Assembly (NCBI RefSeq): GCF_025698545.1
Contig: NC_068565.1
Location: forward strand, 2,232,001-2,296,000
Origin: Gossypium raimondii
Taxonomy: Eukaryota; Streptophyta; Magnoliopsida; Malvales; Malvaceae
Length of the DNA stretch: 64,000 nt
Direction: 5' to 3'
Positions 46,274-57,600 of the stretch are shown piece by piece; positions within the stretch are counted from its first letter, which is position 1; every line of letters starts with the position of its first letter. A program made the position numbers and the translations under genes. The notes under the pieces are model-generated. The model was not told the origin of the DNA. It saw nothing but the letters and a program-made list of their open reading frames with translations, and did not search any database.

Positions 46274-47121
46274 GGTGCAAAAAGCCCTCGAGCTTTAAAA
46301 AAAAATACTCATTAGGGTACTTAAACTTTTAAAATGCATAAAAAAAGCCCTTAAACCTTTTTAAGGAAAGCAATTAAGCCCCTATTTTTTTCACTCAATT
46401 GGGTACCTGAACTTTCATAATGCATCAAAAAGATCCTCAAACTTTTCAAAAAAAAAAACAAACAATTAAGCCCCTACTTTTATTAAAAATTAAAAAGTTA
46501 AAATCAATAAAAGCTATAAAAATTATTAAATTTTAATAAAATTTAAATATTAAAATTAAAAAATATAAAATCATAAAAATTTATAAAAATTGTAAAATTT
46601 TAAAAAATCATAAAAATTTTATAAAATTATCGTATGAAAAGAAGCATTTTATAATTTTTCTATAACTTTTAATTTTTATCATTTTTGCCACATATCACGT
46701 TGTGTTATGCACATGATGACTTTAAATGAAAAAGTTAGTGGTTGTTAAATTTTTTAAATATTTGTATAAAATTTTACAATTTGTTATAATTCTGTTACAA
46801 TTTTTATAAAAAAAAATTAATTTTATTAAAATTTAAAATTTTTATCTAAATTTAAATTTTAATATTTAATATTTTTATTTTTTCTAATTTTCAATAAGAG
46901 CAGTGGCTTAATTGCTTTTTTAAAAATTTTTGAGGGTCTTTTTGATGCATTGTGAAAGTTCAAGTACCAATTGATGAGTGAAAAAAACAGGGGCTTAATT
47001 GATTTATTCTGAAGAAGTTTGAGAGCCTTTTTGATACATTTTGAAAGTTCAAATGCTCAACTGAATGCAAAAAAAAAAAACATAATTACTTTTTTTTTTA
47101 AGTTTAAAGACTTTTTACACC
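46274..47121. mobile_element. Foldback DNA element with 6-bp duplication CTTAAT
   Basis: The left end GGTGCAAAAAGCC and the right end CTTTTTACACC are inverted complements. The arms continue to pair for about 200 bases with repeated 'ttaagcccct' and 'gatgcat' phrases. CTTAAT flanks both sides (46268-46273 and 47122-47127). There is no transposase. It is inserted in the LTR-type segment. Confidence 0.75.
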
Positions 47122-47127
47122 CTTAAT

Positions 47128-48100
47128 CCTTTAAATAGTTTAATAAAAAATATTTAGATGTGATGGATAAACAAAGCAATCCCACTTAAACAAGTGGTTA
47201 AGAGCTAATCAAATTCCAATATTCATCAACAAGTAAACTTCCTTTCATTAGAAAAATGCTTGGAAGCTACCATCCTCCACCACACCAAACCCTTTCCTTT
47301 TCAAATATCAAAATATCTAATTAAATTAATATGATTTCTTTTTTTTTATAAATCACCAACCAATATTGATAATTTGATTGGTCTATTTAATATCTAATTA
47401 AGGATTATAAACATAGAGATAATCAATGCCTAACCTAAGATTAAGTCAAGAATTAACATGTAATCATTGAATTGACATGAATGAAATATCTTATTGAAAA
47501 GTATACTAATGCACAATAGATTATAATATTGGATTTTGAACCAATTTTTTATCTCACTCAATCCAAATTATTGTTTAAAAATATATATTTTTTAAATTTG
47601 ATTATAATATATATTAATATATATTTTATTTTTGAATAGTGAAACAAATCATTAAATTAATTTATATTTGAATAAGTTTGTTAAAAATACATAAATAGAA
47701 GAATAATGCGCTTTAACATACTCGAACCCACATCCTCCTACATCGACAACAATGTCTATCTTGATTGAGCTTAACTAAGACTCAACAATTATCATCAAAA
47801 TTAACTATTACCAAACACAATCAATTTGATAATCTAAATATTTCTTTCTTAATAATTTACAAGCACATAATATACGAATCGATAATCGAAATATTATATT
47901 ATATTTCATTAGTAGTTCGATTTTAAACGAAATATTTTCATTTTAGAGTCATAAAAGCTTTTAAAATGTTAATTTTGTCAAACAATAAATAATATTTTTT
48001 AACAGTAAATGTTAAATCCGTTAAAATTTGGTCTTATTTAATTCTTTTTACTAATGCAATGACTAAATTGATCCATATAGGGACTAATTTAAACCAATCC
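47128..48100. other. Intergenic: downstream end of the triplicated region and SINE copy j
   Basis: 47259-47452 is the single-copy source of the sequence also found at 33890-34098. 47680-47785 is a minus-strand SINE. Otherwise AT-rich, no gene. Confidence 0.6.
47680..47785 (-). mobile_element. tRNA-derived SINE copy j
   Basis: The plus strand shows 'cgctttaacatactcgaaccc', 'acatcgacaacaatgtctat' and 'gattgagcttaactaagact', i.e. the B-box and A-box side of the SINE on the minus strand. The 3' part is missing. Confidence 0.6.
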
Positions 48101-48485
48101 CTACAATAGAAGGGCATGACAGGTACTTTTACTCATTTTTTCCTGTATGATATTATCAAATGGGCTAATATAAGAACTTGGGCTGAAAATAATAAGTAGG
48201 CCCAAATATGTAGCCCATCTTATACAGTTCGTTTCCACCATCCAAACGACGTCGTTCAGTTCGAATAATCTAATCTCAGTATCTCTCACGATCTCACTCA
48301 CTGACCCTTTTTTTCCTCTTCTTCAGTGTATCAACCTTCAAAATCCAAAGCTCCGCTCCCTAGCTCAGCCGCCCACAGCAGTCAAGAGCGACGACCGGAA
48401 AAAGCCCCTTCGAAGCTCGCCGTGCGGATCGTCCGGCGAAACACCTTCCTCCGATCTCATTTCTCGTTTCGTGAAACAATCAAAT
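48101..48485 (+). promoter_or_regulatory. Promoter and 5' leader of prefoldin subunit 3
   Basis: It contains 'aaacgacgtcgttcag' (48243-48258, palindromic ACGACGTCGT core), GGGCT/GCCCA motifs (48161-48215) and a pyrimidine-rich stretch at 48290-48325. No strong TATA was singled out. The start codon lies after 'caatcaaat'. Confidence 0.45.
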
Positions 48486-51019
48486 ATGGCAGCTGCATCT
48501 TCGTCTTCGACGGAATCGCCCAAAACGACGACGGAGAGGAGAGGAATACCGGGAGCTCAATTCGTAGAAGATGTCGAGACTTATCTCACTCAAACCGGGT
48601 TCGATGTCAACTCCGCCCTCGCTTTTCTCCAAGAAAGGTCCCTCCTTTTCTTCTCAATGTTACTTAATTTCATTTTTTAGGGTTTCCTTTTTGTTTTCGT
48701 ATTTAGTTGGGATTGAATTGCTTTATCCTTTTATTTGGTTGATGCTATTGAATTTTCAGGCTTCAGCAGTATAAATTGGTTGAGATGAAACTTCTTGCTC
48801 AGCAACGGGATCTTCAGGTATTTTACTGAGATATTTTTCGTTCACTTGCTATTGTTTTTGTAGTGTAGTATAAGATGTTTGATAGTGTTTTTGCTATTTT
48901 TGTAGTTTATATTTATGTTAATGTGTTTTATTAAAAAAATGGTGGACCATTTTTCATGAAGAGTGATAAAAATAAATTCATTAGTGAACCAATCATGGGA
49001 AATGCTGTTGATTTATTTGATTGTTAATTGGTTTTCAATCCTTGAATTCAAAGATATTACAACAAAATGGCTCTCCATCTATGGGGTCCATGGTAAATTA
49101 CTATGAATTTGATTATTTGGGGAAATGCTTGTTAGTTTATACCAAGAGAGAACGGTAGCGAGGCAAAATCAAATTTTGCATGCAATTTTCCCTTTTTTAA
49201 TGGTGTTACCATGTTAGAATCTGCCTTTCTAATTCAAGCTTTTTGTATAGGCTCTGGGTGAATGCAATTAAGCTTTTCATGCATACCATGTTATGTTCCG
49301 ATGATGTTTAGTTACATGATGGTTTATGTTGGGTTAATCTATGTTAATTCCCTCCCAAAGTTCAACCAGGCTACACTTTCTTATTCATGCTCAATATATT
49401 TTGCTTAAAGATATCGACATGTCATGGGGTTTTTTTGGATAATATGATTTTTTATTGTGGTCATCAGGCAAAAATTCCTGATATCGAGAAATGCTTGGAT
49501 GTGGTTGCCACTCTAGAAGCTAAGAAGGGTACCGGTGAGGTTCGTATTTCTCTGATATCTTGACTTCTATGTTGTGTTTCTTCTGTTTAAAGAAGATTTT
49601 TATTCTTCATTCTTTTTGGAACTTGAGGTGTTATGGATCACTAAAACACGATGAAACTCGTTAGTTTTGTTCATTTCTCATGTGACTAAACCTGGTGAAT
49701 TTGTAATCTGCTATATATGGGCTTATATTGCATGAAATTCACTAGGTTCAGGCATGATTATTATTTTGGAATCTGGGTTTGAATTGTATAAGACATTCAT
49801 ACTGTGCTTGGTTAGGTGTTAAGTTCTCAAATCCTACAGTTTGCAAGCTTGTTGTACAAACAAGCTCGAAAAATGGATTTGGACTTCTTTATCTCTTAAA
49901 TGTGTTGCATATATGCTATTGACTTGTAATGGTACTTTTGGCTTATATAGGCTCTTATTGCTGATTTCGAAGTCTCTGAAGGCATATACTCACGAGCTTG
50001 CATTGAGGATAACGATTCAGTTTGTTTATGGCTGGGAGCAAATGTCATGTTGGAATATTCATGTGAAGAGGTGCAATAGTTGCAACCGGTTGCTTACTTT
50101 TTGTGCGTTTTAACAGCAGAAAACACTCATTCCGTAACTTTTCATGTGCAGGCCACTTTGCTACTGAAAAAGAACTTGGAAAACGCAAAAGCAAGTTTAG
50201 AAGTTCTTATAGCTGATTTGCAGTTCTTGAGGGATCAAGTGACTGTAACCCAGGTAGTATCGTTGTTCTATATTATATTACACTCCTAGTGTCTAGTGAT
50301 GTTTTAAAGCATACTAGCTCCTTATGCAGCTCATATTGATTAGCGATGTTAGAAAATTGGTCAAATTTATAAAAAGTCCCTGTACTATGTTTATTCGGTG
50401 GATTTAGTACCCCTACTATAATTTGATCTTTTCTAGTTTGTCTACTTCACGGAATGTGTGTTTTAAGTCCCGATGTCAACCTTTCAGCATTAGTTCTGTC
50501 AAATAATTTGACTTGTCTTTCATTTTTGTTAAAATACATGGTGATGGGCATATACAACTTCGCATTTTTTTGAACAGTTGGACGAATACAATATCTTTTC
50601 TTTTTGTCTTTTTTAAATGTGCAAAAAAAATTGTCCAACCATACAAAAAATGCCACAACATGTATGTTCCATCATCACGTGTTCATGAAAAATAAACCAC
50701 ACGGGAAAAAAGGGTTCATCTCGGGATTGAAACACACATTTCGAATAGTAAAGGAACTAAAAATGATCAAATTATAGTAAAAGGATTAAATCCACCAAAA
50801 GCACATGGCACAAGGACTTTCTTGCAATAGATGCCTTGTGCTTAATGCCTGCTCGGTATACATATATGATATGTACATATCATCAGCATCTTTGTGTTTT
50901 TTGTTCCCGATTGTTTTGGTACCATTTCGCAGGTAACCATTGCTCGTGTGTATAATTGGGATGTTCATCAACGAAGAATTCGTCAAATTGCTGCTTCTAG
51001 CACATCTAAGGATTCATGA
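48486..51019 (+). CDS. PFD3: Prefoldin subunit 3 (VBP1-type)
   Basis: Six exons (48486-48637, 48760-48817, 49468-49539, 49951-50070, 50152-50253, 50933-51019) join in frame to 196 aa, the usual length. It is an alpha-type subunit of the hexameric prefoldin chaperone that hands unfolded tubulin and actin to the CCT chaperonin. The N-terminus is Ser/Thr-rich, then [17 protein letters not shown], a first coiled-coil helix ([20 protein letters not shown]), the beta-hairpin region ([29 protein letters not shown]) and a second coiled-coil helix ([19 protein letters not shown]). It ends [20 protein letters not shown], the family's C-terminus. The ATG at 48486 is chosen; the earlier in-frame codon is GTG. 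Intron 5 contains a MITE. Confidence 0.95.
50366..50825. mobile_element. Foldback MITE in PFD3 intron 5
   Basis: The left arm (aaaaagtccctgtactatg ... ggtggatttag) and the right arm (ctaaatccacc-like ... caaggactttcttg) are imperfect inverted complements over about 120 bases on each side. The transcribed intron would fold into a long hairpin. Confidence 0.65.
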
Positions 51020-52335
51020 ACCTAGAATACCATTCCATTACATAGATGTGGAGAGTATGCTCGTATTCCCTGTTTTTCGTTATTTCGTTGAACATTTCAT
51101 CCCGGTCAATATGGAATTTCGCTCCATGGTCTCCCCGTATCTACACTTTCCTCCAGTCTAGGTTCAATGAAGTGAGAAAACACATGCTTATGTTGCTGGG
51201 AGCAGTTTTTGAAATATGATAGTTAAATAGTAAAACGTTTGGACATCATATGGAACACTTGTTTTCACTGTGATCGTTAGGGGTGCTTTTTTTTTACCTG
51301 TAATTCCATCGCCTTTTATCCAACTTTTTTTAAGTTTAACCGTTTGATTATTATTATTATTTGATGAATCCAACTATTTGCAGTCGAAACTTAAAACTTT
51401 GTAGGGGGATACGAGTTTTGATTAAATGTTTAGAGAATTTGTGGGCAAAACTTACCTGGTTTGATGATAAGTATGTCCAGATTATTTGGTCTTAAATGAT
51501 ATCAGCAGCACAATAATACTCGAAAGTCTCACGTGGTCGTAGATCTAAGTTGTGTTATTTGTTTAAGTTTCACAAGTTGAGTTAATAAAATTATTAGGTC
51601 AAAAAAATAAGCTTGAATAAAAAAATTAGGTTTATTTAAAATGTGGGTTGGGATTGGGCTATTCATGCCTCGATCTTTACCTAACTTGGCCTGTTTTTTA
51701 TATTTATAATATATTTTATATGTTATTTAATTTATAACATATAAAAATTAAATCTATAATAATATATATAAAATTAGGGTAAATTTTAAAATTATATTTC
51801 AACTTTAATTTGATGTAATTATACACGTAAAATTTTAATTGTGGTTTAAATGCATACTTAAAATTTTAATTTTGATTAAATCATATGTATTTAAAGAAAT
51901 AAATACATCAATTTATTTTTATATTTGATAAATATAATTGTTTATGTATGCAATATATGAACATAAAATAATGCTACATCAATAATTGTGTTAATAATTT
52001 ACAAGAATTGAATCAAACCAAATCAAAATTTTATGTATAAAATTACATAAAATCAAAGTTCATGTATAATTTTGGGATTTATCCCTATGATATTATAATG
52101 TAAATATTTTAAAATTTGTTTAAATGATTATATGTATAATTGTAATAAATGAAAAGTATAAAGTATAAGTATAAAGTGTATTAATATCATGTTTAAGTTT
52201 GAAGTGGTTTAATCTATGAACTCTTACGGTTTTTTTTCATGTTTGTTCTCGTTTCTTAACTAGATTTTTTTTTTTGGGTGAAAAACTGCATAAACTAAAG
52301 ACACGTACCTACACTTTAACTATTTAATTGTCGTA
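51020..52335. other. PFD3 3' region and AT-rich intergenic DNA
   Basis: 51020 to about 51450 probably contains the PFD3 3' UTR. 51550-52300 is AT-rich with short 'aaattttaatt' phrases and no gene. Confidence 0.45.
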
Positions 52336-52339
52336 ATAT

Positions 52340-52735
52340 TTCTCCTAAAGAATGAATCTTCGTGAAATCTTCTGGATGGATCCCACTTATGAGTAGCATT
52401 GTATTGGTTTGCCCATCACACTGAAATCTTAATGGTTTCCCCTAAACTCCACGATAATCTTTGGAAAACAAATAAATTCCTATTTTCTCATAAACGTCAT
52501 ACTATCAATTTATAAAGAGATGGCGAAGGAATTGAGAAACCTGGATCTTACTTATGATCTCCCAAATTTGACTCAACCCAGTCTAGGAGATTCTCTGAAA
52601 AAAAAACTGTGAATGATAATTTGTAGGCACAAGATTTAATCACACCTCTTTAGCGGAAAAAACAATCACTGATAATGTGCAATATATCTTCAGTATTATG
52701 TTGACATATTAAACATGCTAGATTTATTCAATTTA
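52340..52735 (-). mobile_element. LINE ORF2 C-terminal relic (zf-RVT and following domain)
   Basis: Minus-strand translation gives CLICQHNTEDILHIISDC, the C-x2-C...H...C knuckle of the zf-RVT domain of plant L1-type LINEs, then FFSENLLDWVESNLGD and further on IWKNRNLFVFQRLSWSLGET and WANQYNATHKWDP. Order and spacing match the zinc-binding end of ORF2. Stops interrupt it (after DCFFR, after LGDHK and before WANQY), so it is dead. The 5' part and poly-A end are not seen. Confidence 0.65.
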
Positions 52736-52991
52736 GTGTTTATAATGATTAATTTTTCTAATTATTGTAACTTTAAAAAAATCTACTCTAAACTTGAAAA
52801 TTCGATTCGGTTCACTTTAAACTTGATTTAACTTTATTTCAAAAAAAAAAAAAAATTTAAACAGACGAATTCCATTTGATCCAAAATATAAGTTTAAGGC
52901 ACTATTTTTAAGGCATTCACATGAAAATGTTGAACCATGAATTGGCGCTTTCACATGTGGACCTAAGCATGTCGGTGGCATTGATAATTAA

Positions 52992-53536
52992 TGTTAAAGT
53001 TTGTTATTAGTCATTGTATTGTGTGGAAGCTAAGAATTTAATATCAGTATTTTAATTTGATTAATTTTAATCTTTTAATTTTTTGATTTGGTTAATTTTA
53101 ATTCCTTAATTTTTAAAATTTAAAATTTTAGTTCTGACCTAATTAGTGGTAATTAAATTTGTTTAGTTATGTTCAATTATTAGTATCGTACTATGCGTAC
53201 AATTGTAGATTTAGTCCATATTCTCCAATCGGATCATTTCAAGCCTCTATGCTTTTCGAATTTTGAAATTCTAGCCCCGACGCAAATGGTAGCTGTTAAT
53301 CCATTAATTGCATTTTTAGTGAGTAATATGTGGGAATAACAAGTTGACTTAATATGTATGCTGCTTCAGATTATGGAAATAGCATAACTTGATTTAATGA
53401 GTTTAACAATTTAAATTTGGCGAGGACTTGAATTTTAAAATTCAAAAAGTACAAAGACCTAAAAATGACCAAATTAAAGTATAGGGACTAAATTCACAAC
53501 ATTCATAAAGTAGAGAGACTAATAGCAAAATTTAAC
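52992..53536. mobile_element. Foldback MITE (about 545 bp)
   Basis: The left arm begins TTAAAGTTTGTTATTAGTC and the right arm ends GACTAATAGCAAAATTTAA. Inner repeats ('tttaatttgattaatttta' versus 'aattaaagtatagggactaaa') also pair. A related half-element lies at 43290-43400. Confidence 0.6.
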
Positions 53537-54168
53537 TTATAATTGATCATCTAAATGCAGTATAAACATGGGAAAATTATTTGATACATTGTCAGTAAAG
53601 TTACTTCACAAACGGGGTCAGGAGGTTGACAAGAATTACTTTTCAACACGTCGAATTTAAACCATTCATGAAATAAGCAAATACATGTTTACAATTTAAT
53701 CCATATATTCAAATACATTCCATATTAAAGTTTTTCCGGCATTTAACATTTAAGCTAATGGCTAGGCTAACAAAAGGAATTGGTTTATGTAATACTGATA
53801 TCATGAGAGCTTAATTAGAAAGTTTTAAAGTTTAGAGATTAATTTAAAATTAAAACTATAATTTGAGGACCTCTAATGGAATTAGCCCTTCTTTTGCGGT
53901 ACACTGATTTTATTATTATATAATAATTATCGTTTTTGTTGGGATTGGAGTATTGAATCGTTATCGAATTTCCTACGCAGAAACGTGTAGTCTATATTCT
54001 ATTAGATGCTAGAATTTTCGAGTTTAACTATTTAATGTGAATTAATATTCAATAAATTATTCAATATTTTAAAATAAATTACAATTTTTAAGTGAAAATT
54101 AAATTTTAATAAAGTAAAATGACTAATTTTTTTTTGTAATTTTTATAATTAGTTTTATATTTCGAATT
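53537..54168. other. Intergenic upstream of galactokinase
   Basis: AT-rich. No gene or clear repeat boundary was found on either strand. Confidence 0.4.
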
Positions 54169-54407
54169 GGGTAAACTACAAAAAATAGTCACATTTATTT
54201 ATCTCAATTTACATTTTAATCACTTATATTTGAAATGTTACGTCTTAATTACGTAAGACCGCCGTTAGGGAGGTAACAGAGCTTAATGGTAGAGTGACCA
54301 CTTCGTAACAAAACGGTAACGTAAGTGAGTAAAACGTAACATTTCAAACATAAATGACTAAAATGTAATCTGAGATAAATAAAAGTGACTATTTTTGTAG
54401 TTTTTCC
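54169..54407. mobile_element. Foldback MITE in the galactokinase promoter
   Basis: The left arm GGGTAAACTACAAAAAATAGTC and the right arm with 'gactatttttgtagttttt' are nearly perfect complements, and pairing extends over about 95 of 120 bases per arm (for example 'gaaatgttacgt' and 'acgtaacatttc'). A member of the same family is at 35765. It ends about 240 bp before the galactokinase ATG. Confidence 0.8.
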
Positions 54408-54648
54408 ATTTAAACTTGAATATTAATTCGTGATTTACGTGTTATTTAATACTTTTAATTGCAAATTGATATATTTATCGTTATGGACATAATACCTTAA
54501 AAAATGCCATAAAAATTGAAAATGAAAAGATTGATTTTAATATTTAAAGCATTATTATAAAACGAATAACGATCAAATTATTCCTTAAGATAAACAGAGT
54601 AATTATTGAAAGAAAAAAAAAGAGTAGCGGTGCTCATCAGAGAGAGCA
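54408..54648 (+). promoter_or_regulatory. Galactokinase proximal promoter and leader
   Basis: Short AT-rich region between the MITE and the ATG, ending in a purine-rich leader (gaaagaaaaaaaaagag ... cagagagagcaATGG). No definite TATA position. Confidence 0.4.
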
Positions 54649-57600
54649 ATGGCGAACCACGGTGAGCTTCCGATTCCAATATACTCTTCGCTTGAACCGG
54701 TGTACGGAGAAGGATCACAGCTTGAAGAAGCTAAGCTTCGATTCGGTAAACTGAAGTCCAGGTTTCTCGAAGTATTCGGTCACCCTCCCGAAGTCTTCGC
54801 TCGATCTCCAGGTCTGTTTTTCTCTGTTCGAATTAGCTAAACAGTAAACACTAAGCGAGATTCTTTTTTTGTTCCGTGGTTAAGAAAATGTTTGGCTTGA
54901 ATTCGCACTAGAATTTTCTGTTTCTTTGCTGCGAAACACTGTTTGAATTCTTTTTATTTTCGTTGCGTGGTTAAGAAACTGTTTAAATTGAATTCGCACT
55001 AGAATTTTTTGTTTGCTTGCTGAGAAACACTCTGAGAAAAACTGGTTGAATTCCTTTTTTTTTTTGGTCGCGTGGATAAGAAAATGTTTGATTCGAATTC
55101 GCGTTAGAGTTTTCTGATTGTTTGCTGAGAAACACTGTGAGAAAAACTGTTTGAGTTCTTTTTTTTCGTTGCGCGGTTAAGAAAATGTTAGTTTTAATTC
55201 GCACTAGAATTATCTGATTGGTTGCTGAGAAACACTGAGAAAAAATCGTTTGAATTTTTTTATTTCGTTGCGTGGTTAAGAAATTGTTTAATTTGAACTC
55301 GCACTAGAATTTTCTGTTTTTGGTTGCGTGGTTAATAAGATGTTTAATTTGAATTCGGATTAGAATTTTCTGATTGTTTCCCGAGAAACACTGAGAAAAA
55401 TTGTTTGAATTTCTTTTTTTTTTCGTTGCATGGTTAAGAAAATATTTGATTCAAATTCGGATCAGAATTTTGTGATTGTTTTCTGAGAAAATGGGCCAGA
55501 AAAAAATATTTCAAATTCCTTGATCATTAATGGCTATTTACCTACAGGGAGAGTGAACTTGATTGGAGAACATATTGACTATGAAGGATACTCGGTCTTG
55601 CCGATGGCAATCCGGCAAGACACGATTGTTGCAATTCGAAAGCGTGACAAAGGAGAGGCTGAAAAGCTTCTCCGAATAGCTAACGTCAATGATAAGTACA
55701 CTACTTGTACTTATCCTGCTGATCCTAACCAGGTTTGGTTTGAGCTTTCATTCTTCATCAATTTTTAGCCTGAAGGTTTTTCTTTCATTTATGGCTATTG
55801 AATTGGTTAAGTAACTTGCTAAACGTTTCTTTGATAGTTTATATATATTTGATTTCCATCCCCTGGTTGAATTAGTTCTTGCATGTTCTATGGATCTATT
55901 TTCTTAAGAATTACTGTGGATTTGGGGTCGAATTAGCTGACATTGTTGATTTTCAGGCAATTGACTTGAAAAACCATAGATGGGGTCATTATTTTATTTG
56001 TGGGTGAGATATCGAATTCTTTTGGTCCATATATCTTCTTTCTAATTCTAATTCGAAGTTGATATACAAGTTATATTTAAAATGGCATAGGTTTTTTACA
56101 GTTAAATATCTGGGAGGTCCCTGTATTATAGGAAATGGATCAAACTAGTCCCTTTATTATTAAATGGATCTATTTAGTCCCTATACTATTAAAAATAATC
56201 AAATAAGTCCAAGTTGTAACAGAGTAAACATTTTCTATATAAAAAATGCCTTTCTCAATTGCAGTTCAATTCCAAATTTAAATCTATTCATTTGGCTTTT
56301 TTTTATTTTTTTTAATAGCACAAGGACTAAATTGATCCATTTAATAGTAGAGGGACTAATTTGATGAGATCACTATAATATAGGGACCTCTCAGGTATAT
56401 TCTTCGATTTTTTACTGTTATTATGTTTCTATGATTCTTCTCAAATGGTGATTTTAGTATTGCTTACATTCTCCAGGTATAAAGGTTATTATGAATATGC
56501 CAAGTCAAAAGGAGTAGATGTCGGTGTGCCTGTTGGTCTTGATGTTCTTATTGATGGAACAGTTCCTACTGGTATTCTTTTACATCACTTACAAGTAGAC
56601 TGAGATTCTGATTCTAAATGAATAAAACTTTACCTTGTATGCTCCTACACAAAACTTGACTGTTATCTTACGTTTTTACATAGGTTCCGGTCTATCAAGC
56701 TCTGCCGCTTTTGTTTGTTCATCTACAATTGCTATTATGGCTGCTTTTGGTGTTAACTTTCCAAAGGTATGCTATCTTCACTTTGGTAATCACAATTCAA
56801 TGTCTGAAAATTTAATATCTTTTCTTTAAACAGAAAGAAATTGCCCAAGTTACATGTGATTGTGAACGGCACATTGGAACGCAGTCCGGTGGAATGGACC
56901 AGGTTATACTTTTCCGGAATCATCATGATGTTTAACGAGCTACCAAATTTGATTTACTTTGTTATCACTGAAAATGTTCACACCTGTTTCATTATGACAG
57001 GCAATCTCCGTGATGGCTAGAAACGGGTTTGCTGAACTAATAGATTTCAATCCTATTCGTGCAACTGATGTGCAACTCCCTGCTGGTGGTACCTTTGTAA
57101 TAGCCAATTCATTGGCAGAATCTAAAAAGGCTGTTACAGCCGCTACAAATTATAATAACAGAGTTGTTGAATGTCGATTGGCTGCTGTAAGTTATATTGC
57201 AACTTTGAGGGATTCGTATCTGTTGTCTTTGTTATGGAAATTCTTATAATCTGCATGTTTGTCTTTTTTGAAATTTCAGATCGTGCTTGGTATAAAGCTG
57301 GGAATGAAGTCACAGGAGGCAATAGCAAAAGTCAAAACTCTTTCTGATGTTGAAGGGTTATGTGTTAAATTTGCTAAGGGTCACGGTTCTAATGATCCTG
57401 TACTTGCTGTCAAGGTTTCTATTATTTATTTTTCTGCCTCTGCAATATTATGGTCTATGTTATAATCTCAGTTGCCAATATTTAAATTTTCATGGAATTT
57501 CTTTATCTTCTATTATTTGAAACTATATATATATTACCTTTTGCTGCAGGAATATTTGAAGGAGAAGCCATATACTGCCGAAGAAATTGAGAAAATCACT

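Larger units (their letters stand above)
43663..47231 (+). mobile_element. LTR-type segment, gypsy-like (TGTTGACACCATTTTT start); right end uncertain
   Basis: The start TGTTGACACC and the GC-rich block 'ggggtcgactta...gggagtcgccaccgatcc' are characteristic of a large plant gypsy LTR family I recognise. Inside lie a long (TA)/(TATG)-rich tract (44560-45060), a GC-richer stretch (45180-45680) and a hairpin DNA element. A possible right end is TCAACA at 47226-47231, complementary to the TGTTGA start, followed by agtaa, but this is weak. No internal retroelement genes are visible. It looks like a solo LTR fossil. Confidence 0.6.

Noticed and set aside
43663-47231. A complete LTR retrotransposon with two LTRs
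   Set aside because: No second copy of the start region and no internal domains were found. It reads as one LTR-type fossil with an uncertain right end.
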